A stretch of DNA of 12,787 nt from contig JANZYY010000087.1 of assembly GCA_026419705.1 (NCBI GenBank), forward strand, positions 1 through 12,787. The letters are read 5' to 3'. The position numbers and the translations under genes were made by a program. The DNA comes from Fischerella sp. (GTDB lineage Bacteria; Cyanobacteriota; Cyanobacteriia; Cyanobacteriales; Nostocaceae). Positions 5,622 through 11,568 of the stretch are shown in pieces; positions within the stretch are counted from its first letter, which is position 1, and each line of letters opens with the position of its first letter. The notes beneath the pieces are model-generated. The model was not told the origin of the DNA and did no database searches. It saw only the letters and a list, made by a program, of their open reading frames with translations.

Positions 5622-6643
5622 TATCTGACAAACTGGGGCATAATTTCAGCAGCAGTGAATATTCCGTGTATGCCGCGTTGATGTAAGGTTATGCCTGCTT
5701 TGAGATAGCCGAAAGCTGGGCCACAAACGTTTGCGGCCATGCTGGTTTCATCGCCTAATGTAAAGGTGTGGGTGGAAATTTTACCTTCAAAAGTGCGGCC
5801 TGTAACCTTGACGTTGGTACTAAGGGGCTTTTTGGGATTTCTGGTATCAACTACGCCGCCAACAGTAACGCGATCGCGCGAACAAATTCCTGCTAACTCT
5901 AGCATCACATCGTCGGCGTGTTCCATATTTTCTAATGTCAAAACACCATTGGTTTTATCCAAGAGTGCTTCTACTTCTGCATCTGTCATTGCTCTGGCTG
6001 TTTCTACGTTATAACCGGGGATGTGGGCAATATCTTCGCGGATGGTAGCTCGGTAAGCCTCCCAGTTAGCGATCCCTACACCAAAGGTAATTTCTACTCG
6101 ATGAATTTCAGCGTAGCTTTGGGCGGCGAGGGCTGCTGCTGCTGTTAATAGTCCTGGTGTCGCTCCGCATCCTGTCATGTAGGTAATACCTGCGGCTTGC
6201 AATTCTTCTTTCAGTGTCAGTAGCTGTTCAACTGCACTAGTACGTTTGATCGCATCTACTAATACCCCACGCCAACCAGACTCCATAAATTGCTTGGCTA
6301 CAGAGGGAATAAAATCATTGGGTAAGTTTGGTAAAGCCAGAAAATATCCATCTACAGGATGACCGTTTTCTATTAAATCCTTAATGCTACGGTTGGTTAA
6401 TTTACCAAACGGTTCTAGGTAACCAACCGAACCTTGAGATTGATATGTTGCAATGCATTCTTGGGCATTTAAACCCTCAGCGGCATAAGCATAACCTTTG
6501 CGATCTACTGCTGCTACTAAAATCATTTCTCGTTTTGGGGCAAGTACTTTGGCCGCTGCTTGTCCTAATCCGCCAAAGCCTAGCACTCCAACACGTATCA
6601 TTTTGGGAAAATTAGTAGAACTCATTACTTGTTCTGTATTCAT
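5621..6643 (-). CDS. bioU: BioU-like suicide enzyme of biotin synthesis (saccharopine dehydrogenase-like fold)
   Basis: Many cyanobacteria lack BioA and use BioU to turn 8-amino-7-oxononanoate into 7,8-diaminononanoate. BioU spends its own lysine side chain as amino donor together with NAD(P)H, so each molecule works once. This 340-aa protein begins with a Rossmann fold, RVGVLGFGGLGQAAAKVL (residues about 17-34), has AAVDRKGYAY after strand 2, and a second half typical of saccharopine dehydrogenase-like oxidoreductases (GCGATPGLLTAAAA about 158-171, ENMEHADDVMLELAG, GDETSMAANVCGPA). Lys133 in VDAIKRTSA is my candidate for the sacrificed lysine. Length fits the family (about 330-340 aa). In-frame ATGs at residues 7 and 15 are alternative starts, and the last lies right before the Rossmann strand. 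No clear Shine-Dalgarno sequence distinguishes them. It is a lone minus-strand gene with a possible structured leader upstream. Without alignment, 'saccharopine dehydrogenase-like oxidoreductase' is the safe family name. Confidence 0.75.
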   Translation of the reverse strand: MNTEQVMSSTNFPKMIRVGVLGFGGLGQAAAKVLAPKREMILVAAVDRKGYAYAAEGLNAQECIATYQSQGSVGYLEPFGKLTNRSIKDLIENGHPVDGYFLALPNLPNDFIPSVAKQFMESGWRGVLVDAIKRTSAVEQLLTLKEELQAAGITYMTGCGATPGLLTAAAALAAQSYAEIHRVEITFGVGIANWEAYRATIREDIAHIPGYNVETARAMTDAEVEALLDKTNGVLTLENMEHADDVMLELAGICSRDRVTVGGVVDTRNPKKPLSTNVKVTGRTFEGKISTHTFTLGDETSMAANVCGPAFGYLKAGITLHQRGIHGIFTAAEIMPQFVR

Positions 6644-6671
6644 AGTTAATTAGCTGAGTAGAATAAAAATC

Positions 6672-6780
6672 TAAGCCCAAGTTTAGATGATTCCCTGCTT
6701 TGCCTACCTTCACAGGAGGTATTGTACACGTTGCCACAAGCATATTTATGCCTTGTTGGTAAATGATTAATTTGGGCTTA
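6672..6780 (-). promoter_or_regulatory. Possible structured 5' leader of the bioU-like gene
   Basis: Nine-base arms at 6772-6780 and 6672-6680 (TAAGCCCAA/TTGGGCTTA) are exactly complementary and would close a 109-nt domain ending 28 bases before ATG 6643. Inside are a bulged hairpin (6736-6756, ACAAG/CTTGT with CAT/ATG) and a second one (TACCT 6705-6709 with AGGTA 6717-6721, seven-base loop). The second hairpin contains CCTCCT in the sense of the bioU transcript. A long-range stem with nested hairpins ahead of a biosynthetic gene resembles a riboswitch layout, but I recognise no known riboswitch class and have no covariation evidence. Confidence 0.3.
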
Positions 6781-6845
6781 TGGCTGTAGATACATATACT
6801 AGAGCCATTACCTGAACAAGGTTTTATTGTCTTGGGTTGTTTCAT

Positions 6846-7347
6846 TTCCAGAATCGTTTATGCCCAAAAATCCAAAAAATACATAATATTAACCCAAAAA
6901 AATCTTATTTTGTCGTTATTTGTCCTTATTTGTTTGATTTTTCTCATTTTATGAAAATTTTATACATTATGCTTTTGGCTGAATTTTGTCGAATACAGCT
7001 AATGATCGTGATAAATATTTTCAATAATTCCGGGAATTTCTGATTCTCTCTGCTTCTGCAAACGCTTTTGCTGCTTGCTTTCCAGACTTTTATGGTTTCC
7101 TTGACAGTCAACTTTTGAACTTGACTTCTCGATTGGGTTAAGAGAAACTTACATGTAATAGATGTGTTGACTAATAAAATTAATAATTTTTGTAAAGTTT
7201 CTGAGATATATATTTTGAGAGATGGAACATTAGTTAACAAATGGCTAATTTTGTAGCTAAGGAAAAATCCCGTTCCTATTAGCTATATTTTTAGCCCTTG
7301 ACTAGAGCAGTACATTCTAACAGTACTATTTGTGGTTGGCCAAAAGC
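6846..7347. other. AT-rich intergenic region with no supported gene
   Basis: This half-kilobase separates two divergent transcription units, the bioU-like gene and DUF2997. Short reading frames on both strands have low-complexity AT-driven compositions and no ribosome sites. A TTGACT (7298-7303) and a repeated CAGTAC (7308-7313 and 7321-7326) lie just before the DUF2997 start and may belong to its promoter, but spacing to any -10 box is poor. I see no RNA gene. Confidence 0.5.
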
Positions 7348-7557
7348 ATGGAGACATTAGAATTCATCATTTATCCAGATGGTCGCGTACAAGAAAAAGT
7401 CACTGGCATAGTGGGTGCTTCGTGCGCTGAAGTGACAGCAGCAATAGAAGCACAGCTAGGACAAGTACTTAGTCAACAGCCAACCTCAGAATTTTTTGCT
7501 GCCAAAGTCCAACAATCTGGAGTGGTAAATACACAAACCGCTTTCAGTGATTGGTAA
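7348..7557 (+). CDS. DUF2997 family small protein
   Basis: This 69-aa protein starts METLEFIIYPDGRVQEKVTGIVG, the typical opening of DUF2997: a small beta-rich protein whose sequence reads like two strands followed by a helix (CAEVTAAIEAQLG). ATG 7348 is preferred over the upstream in-frame TTG 7330 because the family begins at MET-LEF and the six extra residues look unrelated. Its function is unknown. It is the first gene of a run with a Ycf35-like protein and a ferredoxin, 44 bases before the next ATG. This order recurs in cyanobacteria as far as I recall, suggesting the three act together. Confidence 0.85.
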   Translation: METLEFIIYPDGRVQEKVTGIVGASCAEVTAAIEAQLGQVLSQQPTSEFFAAKVQQSGVVNTQTAFSDW

Positions 7558-7601
7558 GTTTGCAAACAAACATAGTTTAGTTTAGTTGATTTAAAACCAC
7601 C

Positions 7602-7988
7602 ATGTCACACTTTAGCCAAATCAAAACCCAGATTCGTAACCTTGAATCTTTGCAAGATGCTCTCACTGACTTGGGCATAGACTGGAAGAAGGGCCCGCGT
7701 GAAGTACGTGGTTATCGGGATCAAACCCATGCTGCAGATATTACGATCGAGCAGGACAATGGCTACGATATCGGCTTCAAATGGAATGGCAAAGAATACG
7801 AATTGGTAGCTGACTTACAATATTGGCAACAGAACTTGTCTGTAGAAGGATTTTTGCGTCAGGTAACTCAGCGTTATGCTTATAACACAGTAGTGAAAGA
7901 GACAGCACGTGCGGGTTTTCAAGTGGCTGAACAACAGCAAAACGAAGATGGTTCCATTCGCTTGGTAGTACAGCGCTGGAGTGCGTAA
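7602..7988 (+). CDS. ycf35: Ycf35-like protein (DUF1257)
   Basis: The 128-aa protein opens MSHFSQIKTQIRNLESLQDALTDLG and contains YDIGFKWNGKEYELVADLQYW (about 55-75) and YAYNTVV near residue 103, all characteristic of DUF1257/Ycf35. The family is encoded in some algal plastid genomes as well as in cyanobacteria, and its biochemical role is not known to me. It is soluble with no membrane segment, and the length is normal for the family. There is no strong Shine-Dalgarno sequence before the ATG. Its stop shares one base with the ferredoxin start (TAATG), so these two are translationally coupled. Confidence 0.88.
   Translation: MSHFSQIKTQIRNLESLQDALTDLGIDWKKGPREVRGYRDQTHAADITIEQDNGYDIGFKWNGKEYELVADLQYWQQNLSVEGFLRQVTQRYAYNTVVKETARAGFQVAEQQQNEDGSIRLVVQRWSA
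7978..7981 (+). promoter_or_regulatory. Ribosome binding site of the ferredoxin gene inside ycf35
   Basis: GGAG within the last codons of the Ycf35-like gene lies six bases before ATG 7988. It supports this start and the TAATG coupling of the two genes. Confidence 0.6.
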
Positions 7989-8449
7989 TGTCTGATTTTG
8001 TGCCGTCGCCGGAAGGGCAGGAAGATAAGCGATCTGGTCTTGAACCGGAACTAGGTGGCTTTTTGCGGGAAGCCCCAGAACGCTCTGGTCTAGAGCCTGA
8101 ATTAGGGGGAACGCTGCGTCAAAAGGGTGTTTATGTGGATGAACTCACCTGTATTGGTTGCAAGCACTGTGCCTTTGTTGCCCGTAATACTTTTTATATT
8201 GAACCAGATTACGGGCGATCGCGGGCAATGCGCCAAGATGGCGATCCGGAGGAGGTTATTCAGGAGGCAATAGATACTTGTCCAGTTGATTGCATCCACT
8301 GGATTGATTACACCGAACTGAAACGGTTAGAAGAGGAGCGTAAGTATCAAGTGATACCTGTAGTGGGCTATCCCGTAGAAGGTGCAGTTGCAGCTTCGGA
8401 GCGACGACGCAAAAAGCTAAAATCAAAACAAAAGAAATCCCGTTATTAA
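7988..8449 (+). CDS. [4Fe-4S] ferredoxin with duplicated N-terminal motif
   Basis: A small electron carrier, likely binding one [4Fe-4S] cluster through Cys55, Cys58 and Cys61 (CIGCKHC) and Cys98 in the CPVDC motif, where Cys102 is an extra cysteine. The core spans about residues 47-108. Two additions stand out. The N-terminus holds a duplicated motif, RSGLEPELGG at 15-24 and 32-41, each followed by a similar LR-containing stretch. The C-terminus is basic (ERRRKKLKSKQKKSRY), which could contact nucleic acid or an acidic partner. The codons of the two motif copies differ, so the duplication is old. As last gene of the DUF2997-Ycf35 run it probably supplies electrons to a reaction involving those proteins; the partner is unknown. 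Confidence 0.9.
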   Translation: MSDFVPSPEGQEDKRSGLEPELGGFLREAPERSGLEPELGGTLRQKGVYVDELTCIGCKHCAFVARNTFYIEPDYGRSRAMRQDGDPEEVIQEAIDTCPVDCIHWIDYTELKRLEEERKYQVIPVVGYPVEGAVAASERRRKKLKSKQKKSRY

Positions 8450-8481
8450 ATTGAACTGGTTCAAAAACTACAAAAAGATCG

Positions 8482-8511
8482 GGCTGGATATTCCAGCCTC
8501 TTTGTTTTTAC
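8482..8511 (+). terminator. Rho-independent terminator after the ferredoxin gene
   Basis: A seven-base-pair perfect stem, GGCTGGA (8482-8488) and TCCAGCC (8492-8498), with a three-base loop is followed by the T-rich TCTTTGTTTTTA. It lies 33 bases after the ferredoxin stop and ends the three-gene unit. Confidence 0.85.
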
Positions 8512-8573
8512 TTCTTACACACCATGTTTGCTTGTTATGTTATCCGCCCGTGGTGTCGAAAAAGCAAGAAACA

Positions 8574-8625
8574 CAAAGGGCAAAAGCAAAAGGATTTTTC
8601 CAATTCCCTTAACCTTGCCCCTTTG
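8574..8625. repeat. Imperfect inverted repeat between convergent genes
   Basis: CAAAGGGCAA (8574-8583) is complementary to TTGCCCCTTTG (8615-8625) apart from one extra C. The intervening sequence is made of short AAAAGCAAAAGG-like units. It lies 31 bases past the stop of the minus-strand DUF4335 gene and may form its terminator hairpin, though the T-run on that strand is weak. Confidence 0.4.
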
Positions 8626-8655
8626 ACTTTTTCCCAACTTCTGTAAAAAATCTAA

Positions 8656-10332
8656 TTAATCAGTCTCTACAAAAGTCTGCACCTTGCCATTTGGGCTGAG
8701 AACAGCTCGAATTCTCATCGGTTGACCATTTCGATTGGGGGAAACAAAGCGCTCACCAATCAAAGGCATACCTGTGCGATCAACATATAATCTCGCAGCC
8801 TTTCCTAAAGGAAAGATACGTTCGATAGTACCGTCAACACCAACAATCAGACTGTATTCTAGTGCTTGCTTCAATCCAGAAGGTGGTTCCCAGCGCTTTT
8901 GCAAATACTGTCTTGCTTCTGCTACCTGGGTTTTAAAGTCAAATGATGTGTTACTAGTAGCAACATTTGTGGGGGTATTGCGACCTTGTCGCAATCTTTC
9001 TACTAATTTCGAGGTATCCTCAGGCGTAACAGAGGTGCTTGTGGGCAAGTTAGTTTGTTGATTTAGAAAAGGATTGCCACCACCGTTACTAGGGGTGGTA
9101 CCGATAGGAGGAGGAACTGTAGGGATGCTTGAGGATATTCCACTCGTTGTATTGCTAGGTGAGCTTGGTGATAATTCATTCCCAGGAGTAACAAATCTAC
9201 TCTGAGGATTTGGTGCAGTATTGTTCTGTTGTAGGGAATTGGGTTGAACAACCGTTGGCTGGGGTTTTGTAGGTGTCAATGGTGGTGTTTTTCCTCCCGA
9301 AGAGGGGAGATTAGCAGTTGTTTGTGGTGTGGTTAAAACATTCCCTGCGGATGACTGGGAAGGTAAAGTGAAAGAGGGTGTGGGAGAAGCCGCAGACAGT
9401 GAAGGAGTAGAAGGGGTAGTTTTTAAAGATGCTTGAGGTGTTACAGGTGCAGTTGGAAATGCTTGAGGAGATGTTTGGGGAGCTGGAGGCAAATTAGAAC
9501 CAGGTATTGACAGACCGGAACCTAAGGGTACAGATGGCAATGGTTCGGTAGGAGTAAGTGCAGGTGTAGGTGTCGGTAGATCGAGTGTTGAAGGAGATTC
9601 TAAGGCTAGTTGTTCTTCTGTGGGAGCGGGTTTTTTGGCTGTCTGTCGTTGTTTTTGGCTTTGGAGAGCATATTGATAGGTAAAGGGTATCAGACCGGCA
9701 GCTATGATTAACACTGCTGCCACAGGTGCCCAAGCAGGAATACCAAAGGGCGATCTGCTTTGGTATAAAGCTGGTAGTGCCAGGACATCGGCTGAGTATT
9801 CATCTAAAGCTGTTGCTAGGTCAAATAGTTGCAGGAGACTAAGTTTAACAACAGGGTTAGGTACTTGGTAACCTAGAGAACCGAGAAACAAATGATGAGT
9901 CAAATGGTTGCTCGGTCGTATGTGTATTTCTGTTTCTGGTCTCGGATTTGTAAAATTGTTTGCTGTTTGAGTAGAAACGGGAGATTGTAGTTGTTCTTGT
10001 AATTCTGGAGCTTGTGATTCTGGCCGATCTGATACTTTGCTTGAGTCCTCAAGACCTGAGAAATTTGCCCAAAAGTTCTCAGGAGACGTTTGGAGAAAAT
10101 CCTGCACGTAGTTTGTTACTGCTGCACACAAAGCCTCCAGTTGGTCGCGATCGCCACGAATTACAATCCTCTGTTCTTCTGGCTGTTGCGGATCTTCCAA
10201 GCGTAGCTCGAAGCGTAGCTCTTTCAGGACTGATTTTCCCACCCAACGGGATAGAGATGAGCTTTGCGCCAAGACTTCTAGCGTGCAAGTGGGCGGTGTA
10301 TACCGACGGATGACAGAATTTGTTAGAGGCAT
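8656..10332 (-). CDS. DUF4335 family single-pass membrane protein
   Basis: The 558-aa protein begins MPLTNSVIRRYTPPTCTLEVLAQ, the start of the cyanobacterial DUF4335 family. Layout: N-terminal cytoplasmic domain (about 1-190, ending in LSLLQLFDLATALDEYSADVLALPAL), one membrane helix at about 200-218 (WAPVAAVLIIAAGLIPFTYQY), a long Pro/Ser/Thr-rich linker (about 230-450), and a C-terminal folded domain (463-558, with ALEYSLIVGVDGTIERIFPLGKAARLYVDR). That architecture, a membrane anchor plus a flexible spacer and a small terminal domain, suits a protein that reaches across the periplasm or tethers a complex. The function is not known to me. It follows the DUF3038 gene by 25 bases on the same strand, so both are probably one operon. 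The ATG has no strong Shine-Dalgarno sequence. Confidence 0.85.
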   Translation of the reverse strand: MPLTNSVIRRYTPPTCTLEVLAQSSSLSRWVGKSVLKELRFELRLEDPQQPEEQRIVIRGDRDQLEALCAAVTNYVQDFLQTSPENFWANFSGLEDSSKVSDRPESQAPELQEQLQSPVSTQTANNFTNPRPETEIHIRPSNHLTHHLFLGSLGYQVPNPVVKLSLLQLFDLATALDEYSADVLALPALYQSRSPFGIPAWAPVAAVLIIAAGLIPFTYQYALQSQKQRQTAKKPAPTEEQLALESPSTLDLPTPTPALTPTEPLPSVPLGSGLSIPGSNLPPAPQTSPQAFPTAPVTPQASLKTTPSTPSLSAASPTPSFTLPSQSSAGNVLTTPQTTANLPSSGGKTPPLTPTKPQPTVVQPNSLQQNNTAPNPQSRFVTPGNELSPSSPSNTTSGISSSIPTVPPPIGTTPSNGGGNPFLNQQTNLPTSTSVTPEDTSKLVERLRQGRNTPTNVATSNTSFDFKTQVAEARQYLQKRWEPPSGLKQALEYSLIVGVDGTIERIFPLGKAARLYVDRTGMPLIGERFVSPNRNGQPMRIRAVLSPNGKVQTFVETD

Positions 10333-10357
10333 GGCAGGAACTGCAAGCAGGACGTTT

Positions 10358-10963
10358 TCAAAATTTAGTTGAACGGTCTATAAGTGCTAGCCAGAGGCGG
10401 CGATGTCCACCAGGACCACTGTAAAAGAGCAAATCTATCAGCAGTTTTAAAGCAAGGCGGGTGAGTTCATCTGTGGAGATTGTCGAATCTTCTTCCATTC
10501 TTTCTTGGTAGGTGTTGCAGAAAGCATCGATATAATCTCCTAATAAAGCAGCCTGATGAACTTCGCGGTTGTTTTCCGCCATCTTTTCTAAAGTGCCAAC
10601 AGCACGACGAATCAATTCCTGATGCTGTTTGGCAAGGTAGCAGATAATCAGAACAAGTGCCCGCGCTTCTTCGACATCAAGCTTTTTTCGCCCTCCTTGA
10701 CCTTTACGTAGCGGGTTAGACTGGCGCAGTCGCCATAGTGCTACACGGTCTGGCACTCTCGACTCTAAATTCAGGTTGATTGCCGCTGAAAGCATTGCCT
10801 CGGAGCCAATGCCAGTTAATGTTTCTAGCGCCAACAGCACCAAATCCAACTGGGTTTTGATGTTGTCCCACTGAATTGAATCTGGAGCTGGTAGCTTAAT
10901 TAAATCCTCCCACTGGGGAGTTGGAGTGGGTGAATTGGCGGCAGAGTGCATAACTTTTAGCAT
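10358..10963 (-). CDS. DUF3038 family protein
   Basis: This 201-aa soluble, helix-rich protein carries motifs of the cyanobacterial DUF3038 family: LDLVLLALETLTGIGSEAML (about 39-58), VPDRVALWRLRQSNPLRKG (about 71-89), EARALVLIICYLAKQHQELIR, and a C-terminal ELTRLALKLLIDLLFYSG-type helix followed by GHRRLWLALIDR. No catalytic motif is visible and its role is unknown. Constant pairing with the DUF4335 membrane protein suggests they act together, perhaps as a cytoplasmic partner of the membrane-anchored one (inference). The start at 10963 is chosen for the MLKVMHSAAN opening; Met5 (10951) is an alternative. Confidence 0.85.
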   Translation of the reverse strand: MLKVMHSAANSPTPTPQWEDLIKLPAPDSIQWDNIKTQLDLVLLALETLTGIGSEAMLSAAINLNLESRVPDRVALWRLRQSNPLRKGQGGRKKLDVEEARALVLIICYLAKQHQELIRRAVGTLEKMAENNREVHQAALLGDYIDAFCNTYQERMEEDSTISTDELTRLALKLLIDLLFYSGPGGHRRLWLALIDRSTKF

Positions 10964-11568
10964 AGGTGATCGGGCTGGTAGGGGCTGTTGCTGTTACCCA
11001 TTTTGAAACCAGACTCTTATGGGTGAAGATTAGTTTCCTAAAGCTATGAGTAGAAAGTAGCTGACAGCAAGCTGCTTGGCGTTTTCTACAGCTAGTATAG
11101 TTTGGTAAACAGCTGTGGTCTTTGTCTTACTCTATGACGAAAACCGATTCTGAAAAAAGCACAAGCACTATTATTTACGTTTTGTTTGCTAATCACACCA
11201 ACTGCTGTTTAACTATCTTCTGCTTAAGCTGAAGTTTTATACAGAATAAATACATCTTCCTTTAGATAGATATTTACTCATGATGTTCACTAATCTAGTC
11301 TATTTACTCTATTTACACCCAAAGAATACCTAATCAAGAATTTTTCAACAAGTAGGCTGATTTTTTTTGGTGGGGGATAGCTGAGTCAGGTGTGTCTGTG
11401 TGGTGAACAATAAATTTTATTAACCACAAAGACTTAACCACAAAGACTTAACCACAAAGACTTAACCACAAAGACACAAAGTCACCAAGTAAAATTGCAA
11501 GTAAATTAGCGAAATGAAAGCGGATTTTTTACCTGCCTTGACAGGGTTAAATTAGAGCCTTACCTGTT
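10964..11568. other. 605-bp intergenic region between mutS2 and DUF3038
   Basis: No gene is supported. The DUF3038 promoter should lie in the left half: TATACT on the minus strand at 11094-11099 is a possible -10 box but lacks a good -35. Nearby, TAGAAA (11051-11056) can pair with TTTCTA (11083-11088), while TAGCTG (11058-11063) can pair with CAGCTA (11089-11094). Because of their order these two stems cross, giving competing or pseudoknotted folds. The right half carries a T-run at 11361-11369 and the tandem repeat at 11420. Confidence 0.5.
11420..11475. repeat. Four-copy 14-bp tandem repeat (TTAACCACAAAGAC)
   Basis: Units at 11420-11433, 11434-11447, 11448-11461 and 11462-11475 are identical. 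A degenerate tail (ACAAAGTCACC) follows. It lies downstream of the mutS2 stop. Perfect identity suggests recent slippage expansion. The unit is far too short and has no spacers, so it is not CRISPR. Confidence 0.9.

Noticed and set aside
6672..6780. Known riboswitch (cobalamin, TPP, SAM, preQ1 or glutamine class)
   Set aside because: None of the conserved core strings of these classes could be found; kept only as an unassigned possible structure.
6612..6845. Minus-strand 77-aa frame overlapping the bioU-like start
   Set aside because: It overlaps the bioU N-terminus in another frame, has no Shine-Dalgarno sequence or recognisable motif, and its stretch is better explained as leader sequence.
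6837..7240. Two short frames (68 aa plus, 98 aa minus) in the AT-rich gap
   Set aside because: Both are low-complexity, lack ribosome sites and overlap each other; neither resembles a protein family.
7298..7329. NtcA site or sigma-70 promoter before DUF2997
   Set aside because: The GTA and TAC halves are spaced by 11 rather than 8 bases, and TTGACT has no -10 box at the usual 16-18 base distance.
9063..10313. Several frames of 60-100 aa on either strand within the DUF4335 gene
   Set aside because: They are shadows of its Pro/Ser/Thr-rich coding sequence and N-terminal domain.
11420..11475. CRISPR array
   Set aside because: Units of 14 bp directly abut with no spacers and no cas genes are nearby.
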